From assembly GCA_027315045.1 (NCBI GenBank), contig DAHUZS010000139.1:1-51771 (forward strand): DNA of 51,771 bases, written 5' to 3'. This document shows positions 45,663-51,771 of this stretch, one piece after another (the first letter of the stretch is position 1; each line of letters opens with the position of its first letter). The notes beneath the pieces were generated by a model that did no database searches, had not been told where the DNA came from, and saw only the letters and a list, made by a program, of their open reading frames with translations. The position numbers were made by a program, and so were the translations under genes. The stretch is from Acidimicrobiaceae bacterium (GTDB lineage: Bacteria > Actinomycetota > Acidimicrobiia > Acidimicrobiales > RAAP-2).

Positions 45663-47026
45663 AGTCGTTCGAAGCCGCGGAAGCGCTCCCAGTCGGTCAC
45701 GGTCGTCTCGAACGCCCGCAGCTCAACCCGGGCCATGTTGACGTAGTGGTCCACCACCCCGTCGCCCAGGGCCAGCCGGGCGACGGAGCTGTTCTCGAAG
45801 GCCGACGCGGCGTCGGTCAGGGTCGAGGGGATCGGGGTGAGGTCGTTGGCCTCGTAGGCGTTGCCGACGAGCTCGGGCTCGAGCTCCATCCCCTCGTCGA
45901 TGCCGTGGAGACCCCCGGCCACCATGGCCGCGAGGGCTAGATAGGGGTTCACGTCGGCTCCGGGGACGCGGTTCTCCACCCGCAGCGACTCCGCATGTCC
46001 GACCATTCGGAACGAGCAGGTCCGGTTGTCGGTTCCCCAGCTGACCGTGGTCGGGGCGAAGCTCCCGTCGCGGTAACGCTTGTAGCTGTTCACGTTGGGG
46101 GCATAGAGGAGGGTCAGCTCCGGGAGGGTGGCCAGGAGCCCGGCGAGGAAGCTGGCGAAGGTTCCCGAGGGGCCGTCGTCACCGGTCGAGAAGACCGGGC
46201 GGTCCTCGGTGTCGCGCAGCGACAGGTGGATGTGGCAGGAGTTCCCCTCCGCCTCGTCGAACTTGGCGATGAACGTGAGGCTCATCCCCTCCTGAGCGGC
46301 GATCTCCTTCGCTCCGGTCTTGTAGATCGAGTGGCCGTCGGCCGTCGACAGCAGCTCCCCGTAACGGAAGGCGATCTCGTGCTGGCCCGGGTGGCACTCG
46401 CCCTTCGCCGATTCGGGTCGCAGGCCCGCCCCGGCCATTTCGTTGCGGATCCGCCGGAGGAGGGGCTCGATCCGGGCGGTGCCGAGCAGCGAGTAGTCGA
46501 CGTTGTAGGCATTGACCGGGGTCAGGCCGCGATAGGCCTTGGCCCACGCCTCCTCGTAGGTGTCGTTGAACACGATGAACTCGAGCTCCGTCCCGGCCAT
46601 GCCCGTCCAGCCCCGCTCGGCCAGCCGGTCGACCTGGCGGCGCAGGATCTGGCGGGGCGAGGGAGCTACGGCCGACCCGTCGGTCCACTCCAGGTCGGCG
46701 AGGCACAGGGCGCTACCCCGGTGCCAGGGCAGGAGCCGCAGCGTCGAGAGGTCGGGCCGCATGACGAAGTCCCCGTACCCCTGGTCCCACGACGACATCT
46801 CGTACCCGGGCGCCGTGTGCATGTCGACGTCCACCGCCAAGAGGTAGTTGCAGGCCTCGGCGGCCCGCGGCACCACCTGGTCGAGGAAGTAGGACCCGTG
46901 GCAGCGTTTGCCCTGCAGTCGGCCCTGCATGTCGGTGATGGCCAGCACGACGGTGTCGACCTCGCCCTGGTCGACCAGTTGGCGGAGCTCGTCGAGGGTG
47001 ACGGCCCCCACTGGGGCGCTCGTCAC
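45659..47026 (-). CDS. Glutamine synthetase-family gamma-glutamyl-amine ligase (GlnA3/PuuA-like)
   Basis: 455 residues. ATP-dependent ligation of glutamate to an amine. DMQGRLQGKRCHGSYFLD at the N-terminal domain, MAGTELEFIVFNDTYEEAW for the metal-binding Glu, GECHPGQHEIAFRY, NSCHIHLSL with the His ligand, APNVNSYKRYRDGSFAPTTV and the C-terminal RVENRVPGADVNPYLALAAM. The insertion and N-terminal sequence differ from true GlnA and resemble polyamine/ethanolamine gamma-glutamyl ligases. GTG 47026 begins VTSAPVGAVTLDELRQLVD; the frame is open further upstream without homology. First gene of the operon with the SDR and the PuuD-like amidotransferase. The 259 bp between it and the leuB leader contain only the two promoter regions. 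Confidence 0.88.
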   Translation of the reverse strand: MTSAPVGAVTLDELRQLVDQGEVDTVVLAITDMQGRLQGKRCHGSYFLDQVVPRAAEACNYLLAVDVDMHTAPGYEMSSWDQGYGDFVMRPDLSTLRLLPWHRGSALCLADLEWTDGSAVAPSPRQILRRQVDRLAERGWTGMAGTELEFIVFNDTYEEAWAKAYRGLTPVNAYNVDYSLLGTARIEPLLRRIRNEMAGAGLRPESAKGECHPGQHEIAFRYGELLSTADGHSIYKTGAKEIAAQEGMSLTFIAKFDEAEGNSCHIHLSLRDTEDRPVFSTGDDGPSGTFASFLAGLLATLPELTLLYAPNVNSYKRYRDGSFAPTTVSWGTDNRTCSFRMVGHAESLRVENRVPGADVNPYLALAAMVAGGLHGIDEGMELEPELVGNAYEANDLTPIPSTLTDAASAFENSSVARLALGDGVVDHYVNMARVELRAFETTVTDWERFRGFERL

Positions 47027-47247
47027 CGGGGAGGGCCGGTGGGGGTGTCCCGGCCACCGTTGTTGTCCGTCCGCCCGAGGAGCGCCCCGACGGGCGCGTG
47101 ACCGGCGCACGGGGCACCGGGCGCCGGTGCCGGGCGGTCGACGGCCATGCCAATTCTCCTCGGCGTGCTCGGTGTTGGTGCGAGGTGAAGACCAGCAGGC
47201 CGGGCCGGGATCTGTCAACCGGCGCCCCGACGCCGGCGGCCGGGTGG

Positions 47248-47277
47248 TTGACGAACGAGGCGCCGACGAGGGAGAAT
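47248..47277 (+). promoter_or_regulatory. Promoter of the leuB leader (TTGACG-N18-GAGAAT)
   Basis: TTGACG (47248-47253) and GAGAAT (47272-47277) are 18 nt apart. The leader ATG follows 8 nt after the -10, so transcription would begin at or within 2 nt of the start codon. Confidence 0.65.
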
Positions 47278-47285
47278 GTCGGCCC

Positions 47286-47324
47286 ATGTCGTCGACCGCC
47301 ACCCTGGTAATCATCATCATGTAG
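47286..47324 (+). CDS. leuB-ilvE-cimA leader peptide MSSTATLVIIIM (attenuator peptide)
   Basis: A 12-residue frame with Leu-Val-Ile-Ile-Ile (CTG GTA ATC ATC ATC), then Met and TAG. Three successive Ile codons point to sensing of isoleucyl-tRNA. It is followed immediately by a 12-bp perfect hairpin and a terminator, 94 bp before the leuB start used here. Because the operon holds cimA, the entry to Ile synthesis from pyruvate, control by Ile makes sense. No ribosome binding site; probably leaderless. Confidence 0.9.
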   Translation: MSSTATLVIIIM

Positions 47325-47378
47325 GCACGTGCCCACGGCACGTGCCTACCCGAACCGTCCACTCTGTGGGCGGTTTTT
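47322..47378 (+). terminator. Attenuator hairpins of leuB-ilvE-cimA
   Basis: Hairpin 1: TAGGCACGTGCC (47322-47333) starts exactly at the leader stop codon and pairs perfectly with GGCACGTGCCTA (47337-47348) over a 3-nt loop. Hairpin 2: AACCGTCCAC (47353-47362) pairs with GTGGGCGGTT (47366-47375, one G-U) and runs into TTTTT (47374-47378), a standard intrinsic terminator. Confidence 0.9.
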
Positions 47379-47417
47379 CAATTTCCGAACCGTGACGCAG
47401 AACCGGTGGGAAGTCCC

Positions 47418-48533
47418 ATGAACCACACTGGAGAGATGGAGCGAGGTGAGGCCCCTGTCAGCGCGCCGGTCGACCGTCCTCGAACGGCCGGCGGGGACGG
47501 CCACGAGGTGGCCGTGATCGGCGGCGACGGGATCGGTCCCGAGGTCGTCGCCGAGGCCCTGAAGGTCGTCGACGCGGCGGGGGTCCGACTTCGGACCACC
47601 GCCTATGACCTGGGTGCCGCCCACTACCTGGCCACCGGAGAGGTCCTGAACGACCCGGTGCTCGAGGAGCTCCGGGGCTTCGACGCCATCTTGCTCGGGG
47701 CGGTCGGTCCCCCGATCGGCGACACAGCGGTCCCTTCGGGCCTCCTCGAACGCGGGCTGCTCCTCCGACTCCGCTTCGAGCTCGACCTCTACATCAACCT
47801 TCGCCCGTTCGCCGGTGCCCCGGGATCCATCGCCCAAGGGGCCGATTTCGTGGTCATCCGGGAGAACACCGAGGGTGCTTATGCCGGCGAGGGGGGGTTC
47901 CTACGCAAGGGCACCCAGCACGAGATCGCCACCCAGGGGTCGGTGAACACCCGGATGGGGGTCGAGCGGTGCGTGCGGTTCGCCTTCGATCTGGCCGAAC
48001 GCCGGGGAGCCCACCGGCTCACCCTGGTCCACAAGACCAACGTGCTCACCGACTCCGGCGACCTGTGGCGACGGACCGTGGAGGAGGTCGCATCCGAGCA
48101 CCCCGAAGTGGCTCACGACTACCAGCACGTCGACGCGGCCTGCATCTACCTGGTCGACCGACCACAGAGCTATGACGTGATCGTCACCGACAACCTCTTC
48201 GGTGACATCCTCACCGACCTGGCCGGAGCGGTGTGCGGTGGCCACGGGTTGTCGCCCTCGGCGAACCTGAACGCGGCGCGTACCGGGCCCTCCTTGTTCG
48301 AACCGGTGCACGGCGCGGCCCACGACATCGCCGGTCAGGGCATCGCCAACCCGGTGGCCGCCATCCGGTCGGCCAGCCTCATGCTCGACTACCTGGGCGA
48401 AGGGGACGCCGCCGCCCGGATCGACAAGGCGGTCGCCGACCTCGTCGGCTCCGACCAGCTCTCCCACCCCCCAACCGGCAGCGACCACTGGTCGACCGCG
48501 GCCATCAGCGCCGCGATCGCAGAAAGGCTCTGA
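47418..48533 (+). CDS. leuB: 3-isopropylmalate dehydrogenase
   Basis: 371 residues from ATG 47418. Oxidative decarboxylation of 3-isopropylmalate, and of methylmalate in the citramalate route. [102 protein letters not shown] and [20 protein letters not shown] give the full Mg/NAD-dependent beta-decarboxylating dehydrogenase pattern. About 30 residues precede the conserved core. GTG 47406 or ATG 47436 are other possible starts; GGGAAG 4 nt before ATG 47418 slightly favours it. Followed after 1 bp by ilvE. Leader attenuator upstream. Confidence 0.93.
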   Translation: MNHTGEMERGEAPVSAPVDRPRTAGGDGHEVAVIGGDGIGPEVVAEALKVVDAAGVRLRTTAYDLGAAHYLATGEVLNDPVLEELRGFDAILLGAVGPPIGDTAVPSGLLERGLLLRLRFELDLYINLRPFAGAPGSIAQGADFVVIRENTEGAYAGEGGFLRKGTQHEIATQGSVNTRMGVERCVRFAFDLAERRGAHRLTLVHKTNVLTDSGDLWRRTVEEVASEHPEVAHDYQHVDAACIYLVDRPQSYDVIVTDNLFGDILTDLAGAVCGGHGLSPSANLNAARTGPSLFEPVHGAAHDIAGQGIANPVAAIRSASLMLDYLGEGDAAARIDKAVADLVGSDQLSHPPTGSDHWSTAAISAAIAERL

Positions 48534-48534
48534 G

Positions 48535-49464
48535 ATGCCCATCACCCCCACCGAGAAGATCTGGATGGACGGCGAGTTCGTCGACTGGGCCGAGGCCAAG
48601 GTGCACGTGCTCACCCACACCATGCACTACGGGTCCGGGGTCTTCGAGGGGATCCGTGCCTACAAGACCGGCAACGGGGTGGCGATCTTCCGGCTCCGGG
48701 ACCACATCGAGCGGCTCTTCGCGTCGGCCAAGGTGTTGATGATCGACGTGCCCTTCACCCTCGAAGAGATCCTCGACGCGACGAGGCAGGTGGTGAAGGT
48801 CAACGGGTTGCACGACGGGTGCTACCTGCGACCGCTCGTATACCTCGGGTACGGGGAGATGGGCCTCAACCCGCTGCCGTGCCCGGTCAACGTGTCCATT
48901 GCCGCCTGGCCGTGGGCGAGCTATCTCGGCGATGAGGGCGTGGCCAACGGGGTCCGGGTGAAGGTGAGCTCGTGGCAGCGCCACGACCCCAACGCGGTGC
49001 CGACCGCGGCCAAGAGCACCGGCATGTACCTGAATTCGTCGCTCGCCAAGGTCGAGGCCCTGAAGGCCGGATACGACGAGGCGATCCTCCTGGCGCCGGA
49101 CGGCCACGTGAGTGAGTGCACGGGCGAGAACCTCTTCATCGTCCGGAACGGGACGCTGGTCACGCCGCCGTCGTCGGAGGCCGGTGCCCTCGACGGCATC
49201 ACCCAACGGTCGGTCGAGACCATCGCAACCGACCTCGGCTACCGGCTCGAGCACGAGGCGATGATCCGTACCGACCTGTATCTGGCCGACGAGGCCTTCC
49301 TCACCGGCACCGCCGCCGAGGTGGTCCCGATCTGCTCGGTCGACGACCGCGAGGTCGGGAACGGCCGGCCGGGACCGATCACCAAGGAGATCCAGTCGAC
49401 GTTCTTCGCCACCGTCCGGGGCGAGGTGGACCAGTACAAGGACTGGCTGGACCATGTCGAGTGA
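48535..49464 (+). CDS. ilvE: Branched-chain amino acid aminotransferase (fold-type IV)
   Basis: 309 residues. Last step of Val, Leu and Ile synthesis. KIWMDGEFVDWAEAKVHVLT, HTMHYGSGVFEGIRAYKT, RLRDHIERLFASAK, YLRPLVYLGYG, AAKSTGMYLNSSLAKVEALK with the PLP Lys (AKSTG-x-Y-x-N-S), GYDEAILLAPDGHVSECTGEN and GITQRSVETIATDLG. It matches the roughly 305-residue E. coli-type IlvE rather than the longer 360-residue type common in mycobacteria. ATG 48535 is preceded by GAAAGG within the leuB end. Overlaps cimA by 11 nt. Confidence 0.94.
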   Translation: MPITPTEKIWMDGEFVDWAEAKVHVLTHTMHYGSGVFEGIRAYKTGNGVAIFRLRDHIERLFASAKVLMIDVPFTLEEILDATRQVVKVNGLHDGCYLRPLVYLGYGEMGLNPLPCPVNVSIAAWPWASYLGDEGVANGVRVKVSSWQRHDPNAVPTAAKSTGMYLNSSLAKVEALKAGYDEAILLAPDGHVSECTGENLFIVRNGTLVTPPSSEAGALDGITQRSVETIATDLGYRLEHEAMIRTDLYLADEAFLTGTAAEVVPICSVDDREVGNGRPGPITKEIQSTFFATVRGEVDQYKDWLDHVE

Positions 49465-51088
49465 GGCCCACGCTCACCGGCACGCCCGAGGGTCGCACGA
49501 CTTCGTGATGCCCCGATGGCCCGAGTCGGTCGACGTCTTCGACACCACCCTGCGGGACGGGAGCCAGCAGGAGGGGCTCTCGCTCACCGTCGACGACAAG
49601 CTGCGGGTGGCCGAGCAGCTCGACCACCTCGGCGTCGCCTACATCGAGGGGGGCTGGCCCGGGGCCAACCCGAAGGACGACGAGTTCTTCGCTCGGGCTC
49701 CGAGCGAGCTGCACCTCGCCACCTCCACCCTCGTCGCCTTCGGATCCACCCGCCGGGCCAATACCCGGGCTGACAAGGACGAGACGCTGCGCAAGCTGGT
49801 GGAGGCCGACACCTCCGCCGTCTGCATCGTGGCCAAGTCGTGGGACCGGCACGTGATCGACGCCCTGCGGACCGACCTCGACGAGGCGGTCGCGATGGTG
49901 GCCGACTCGGTCGGGTTTCTGCGTCGGGCCGACAAACGGGTGTTCCTCGACGCCGAGCACTTCTTCGACGGCTACCGGCACAACCCCGAGTTCGCCCTCC
50001 GGGTGCTGCGGGCCGCCGAGGAGGCCGGGGCCGAGACCCTGGTGCTGTGCGACACCAACGGGGGGACGCTGCCCCACGACGTGGCGGCCACCGTGCTCGA
50101 GGTCGGGGATCACACCGGCGTCCAGATCGGCATCCACTGCCACAACGACACCGGCTGTGCGGTCGCCAGCACGCTGGCGGCCGTCGGTGCCGGTGCCACC
50201 CAGGTGCAGGGGTGCATCAACGGCTACGGCGAACGTGCCGGCAACGCCGATCTGGCTGCCGCCATTCCCGACCTGACACTCAAGCTCTCCGTTCGCACCC
50301 TGCCCCCCGAGCGTCTCGAGCGGCTGACCGCGGTCTCGCACCACATCGCCGAGCTGGTCAACGTCGCGCTGAGCCCCCAGCAGCCCTACGTGGGCACCTC
50401 GGTGTTCGCCCACAAGGGGGGGCTCCACGCGAGCGCGGTGGCGAGGCGCCGCGACCTCTACGAGCACGTCCCGCCGGATTTGGTGGGCAACGGCATGCGC
50501 GTGGTGGTCTCTGAGATGGCCGGTCGCTCCACGCTGGCGATGAAGGCGACCGAGCTCGGCCTCGACCTCGACGGCGAGGTGCTCGGGCGGGTGCTCGACG
50601 AGCTGAAGCGGCTCGAGCACGAGGGCTACCACTTCGAGGTGGCCGACGGGTCGCTCGAACTGCTGCTTCGGCGGGCCGGCGGGTGGGAGCCCGACTTCTT
50701 CAAGATCGAGTCGTTCCGGGTCATCACCGATCACGGGACGGTGGCCGGGAGCGGGTCGATCACCACCGAGGCGACGGTAAAGGTGCACATCGGAGGGGAC
50801 CGGGTGGTCGCCACCGCCGAGGGGAATGGCCCGGTCAACGCGCTGGACGCCGCCCTGCGCCGGGCGATCGGGCCGTACTTCCCGGCGCGCGAGCGGATCC
50901 ACCTCTCCGACTACCGGGTTCGGGTGCTCGACACCGGCCTCGGGACCGGTGCCGTCACCCGGGTCCTCGTCGACACGAGCGACGACGAGCACACCTGGAC
51001 GACCATCGGGGTGTCCGAGAACATCATCGAGGCCAGCTGGCAGGCCCTCTACGACTCCATCGTGCTCGGCCTGGTGAAGTCGAGCTGA
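49454..51088 (+). CDS. cimA: (R)-citramalate synthase
   Basis: 544 residues. Condenses acetyl-CoA with pyruvate, allowing Ile to be made without threonine deaminase. SVDVFDTTLRDGSQQEGLSL with catalytic Arg-Asp, YIEGGWPGANPKDDEFF (the GGWPG segment separates CimA-type from LeuA), VFLDAEHFFDGYRHNPEFAL, GIHCHNDTGCAVASTLAAV with the metal-binding His pair, GCINGYGERAGNADL, and a C-terminal LeuA-type allosteric domain (about 410-544, with NGPVNALDAALRRAIG). ATG 49454 gives an 18-residue His-rich start; ATG 49508 is an alternative just before the core. Last gene of the Ile-sensing leuB-ilvE-cimA operon. Confidence 0.94.
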   Translation: MSSEAHAHRHARGSHDFVMPRWPESVDVFDTTLRDGSQQEGLSLTVDDKLRVAEQLDHLGVAYIEGGWPGANPKDDEFFARAPSELHLATSTLVAFGSTRRANTRADKDETLRKLVEADTSAVCIVAKSWDRHVIDALRTDLDEAVAMVADSVGFLRRADKRVFLDAEHFFDGYRHNPEFALRVLRAAEEAGAETLVLCDTNGGTLPHDVAATVLEVGDHTGVQIGIHCHNDTGCAVASTLAAVGAGATQVQGCINGYGERAGNADLAAAIPDLTLKLSVRTLPPERLERLTAVSHHIAELVNVALSPQQPYVGTSVFAHKGGLHASAVARRRDLYEHVPPDLVGNGMRVVVSEMAGRSTLAMKATELGLDLDGEVLGRVLDELKRLEHEGYHFEVADGSLELLLRRAGGWEPDFFKIESFRVITDHGTVAGSGSITTEATVKVHIGGDRVVATAEGNGPVNALDAALRRAIGPYFPARERIHLSDYRVRVLDTGLGTGAVTRVLVDTSDDEHTWTTIGVSENIIEASWQALYDSIVLGLVKSS

Positions 51089-51195
51089 GGTCGGGGCGAT
51101 CCGTCGCGAGCTGTCGTCTGTGGCACCGGAGCGTTCCGGGGCACGCGTGAGACAGTGGAGCGGCGCAGCACTGGGCAGCGGCGAGACGAGGTGCG

Positions 51196-51771
51196 ATGGG
51201 TGAACCGGTGGTGTCGACGGAGCGGGGTCGGGTGCGAGGGTTCCGAAGCCCCAACGGGTACGCGTTCCGGGGCATCCCCTTCGCCAAGGCGCCCTTCGGT
51301 CCCCTCCGGTTTCGGGCTCCCCAGATCACCGAGCGCTGGGAAGGCGAGCGGCCGGCGCTGCAACCGGCCCCGACTGCTCCGCAGCCCGAGACGGGCTTCA
51401 CGATCATCCCCGAGCCGACCATCGACGGCGGTGAGGCGCCCGAGTGCCTGTCGCTCAACGTGTTCACGCCAGAGCTCGGCCCTGCTGGCCTGCCGGTCCT
51501 GGTGTGGATCCACGGCGGCGGGTTCGTCACCGGGACCCCCTCGAGCACCTGGTACGACGGGGACCGGTTCGCCCGCGACGGGGTGGTCGTGGTGAGCGTG
51601 GGCTACCGGCTGGGGGCCGAGGGGTTCCTCAACATCCCCGGCGCCCCGGCGAACCGAGGGGTGCTCGACTGGATCGCCGCCCTCGAGTGGGTCCAACGCA
51701 ACGTCGCCGCCATCGGCGGCGACCCAGCGAAGGTGACGGGTGGCGGTCAGAGCGCCGGGGGCGCGGCGGCC
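51196..51771 (+). CDS. Type B carboxylesterase, 3' end outside window
   Basis: 192 residues visible. TERGRVRGFRSPNGYAFRGI and PFAKAPFGPLRF are the usual start of the family; ECLSLNVFTPEL, VLVWIHGGGFVTG (oxyanion hole GGG), DRFARDGVVVVSVGYRLGAE and GVLDWIAALEWVQRNVAAIGG follow, ending in GGDPAKVTGGGQSAGGAA with the nucleophile Ser in G-Q-S-A-G (Gln in place of the common Glu). Hydrolyses esters or amides; substrate unknown. GACGAGG precedes ATG 51196. The remaining two thirds, with the acid and His, are beyond the window. Confidence 0.9.
   Translation, partial: MGEPVVSTERGRVRGFRSPNGYAFRGIPFAKAPFGPLRFRAPQITERWEGERPALQPAPTAPQPETGFTIIPEPTIDGGEAPECLSLNVFTPELGPAGLPVLVWIHGGGFVTGTPSSTWYDGDRFARDGVVVVSVGYRLGAEGFLNIPGAPANRGVLDWIAALEWVQRNVAAIGGDPAKVTGGGQSAGGAAA

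Overview
This window looks like a chromosomal piece of a high-GC actinobacterium, most likely of the class Acidimicrobiia or a near relative. That placement is inference from gene content. Supporting signs are very high GC, GTG/TTG starts, 4-bp ATGA/GTGA gene overlaps, a relative of mycobacterial Rv2466c (a mycothiol-linked thioredoxin-fold protein), a PASTA kinase, actinobacterial-type SerC, and many genes whose start codon sits 6-9 nt after a -10-like hexamer, as expected for leaderless transcripts. No rRNA, tRNA, CRISPR array or phage was seen.

Layout. 1-1905: an accessory edge with the tail of an IS630-type transposase, a membrane-anchored exported protein that appears truncated at its 5' end, a decayed circularly permuted ATP-grasp gene and a 38-residue membrane peptide. 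1940-10045: aldehyde dehydrogenase, cysteine desulfurase, mnmA, ligA, a four-PASTA Ser/Thr kinase and a small Cys-rich protein. 10277-14522: a DsbA-fold oxidoreductase, two GNAT enzymes, an SDR, an SCP2-domain protein and a carboxylesterase-like hydrolase. 14519-17738: gatCAB. 17772-29473: ilvD, an alpha-glucan phosphorylase, ilvB-ilvN-ilvC, serC, an aspartate-type aminotransferase and serA. 29463-37509: a surface/secretion island with a SipW-like signal peptidase, a LamG protein, two TasA-like proteins (one broken) and a frameshifted GH43-CWB2 protein. 37714-42122: leuA facing greA-leuC-leuD. 42225-47026: an ABC exporter, then a glutamine synthetase-like / SDR / class I amidotransferase operon. 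47286-51088: leuB-ilvE-cimA. 51196 to the end: a partial carboxylesterase.

The most striking system is a set of three transcription attenuators for branched-chain amino acids, none of them large enough to stand out as a gene. A short peptide with Ile-Leu-Val-Leu-Val precedes ilvBNC, one with Leu-Leu-Leu precedes leuA, and one with Val-Ile-Ile-Ile precedes leuB-ilvE-cimA. Each has a promoter almost abutting its start codon, a perfect hairpin beginning at or just after its stop codon, and then a terminator-type hairpin. No threonine deaminase gene is present here. The citramalate route (CimA, then LeuCD and LeuB, then IlvBN, IlvC, IlvD and IlvE) would explain why an Ile-sensing leader governs leuB together with cimA.

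Two cautions. ilvN carries an in-frame TAG at codon 101, and several surface-island genes carry frameshifts. These could be real decay, recoding or base-level assembly errors, and the sequence alone cannot decide.
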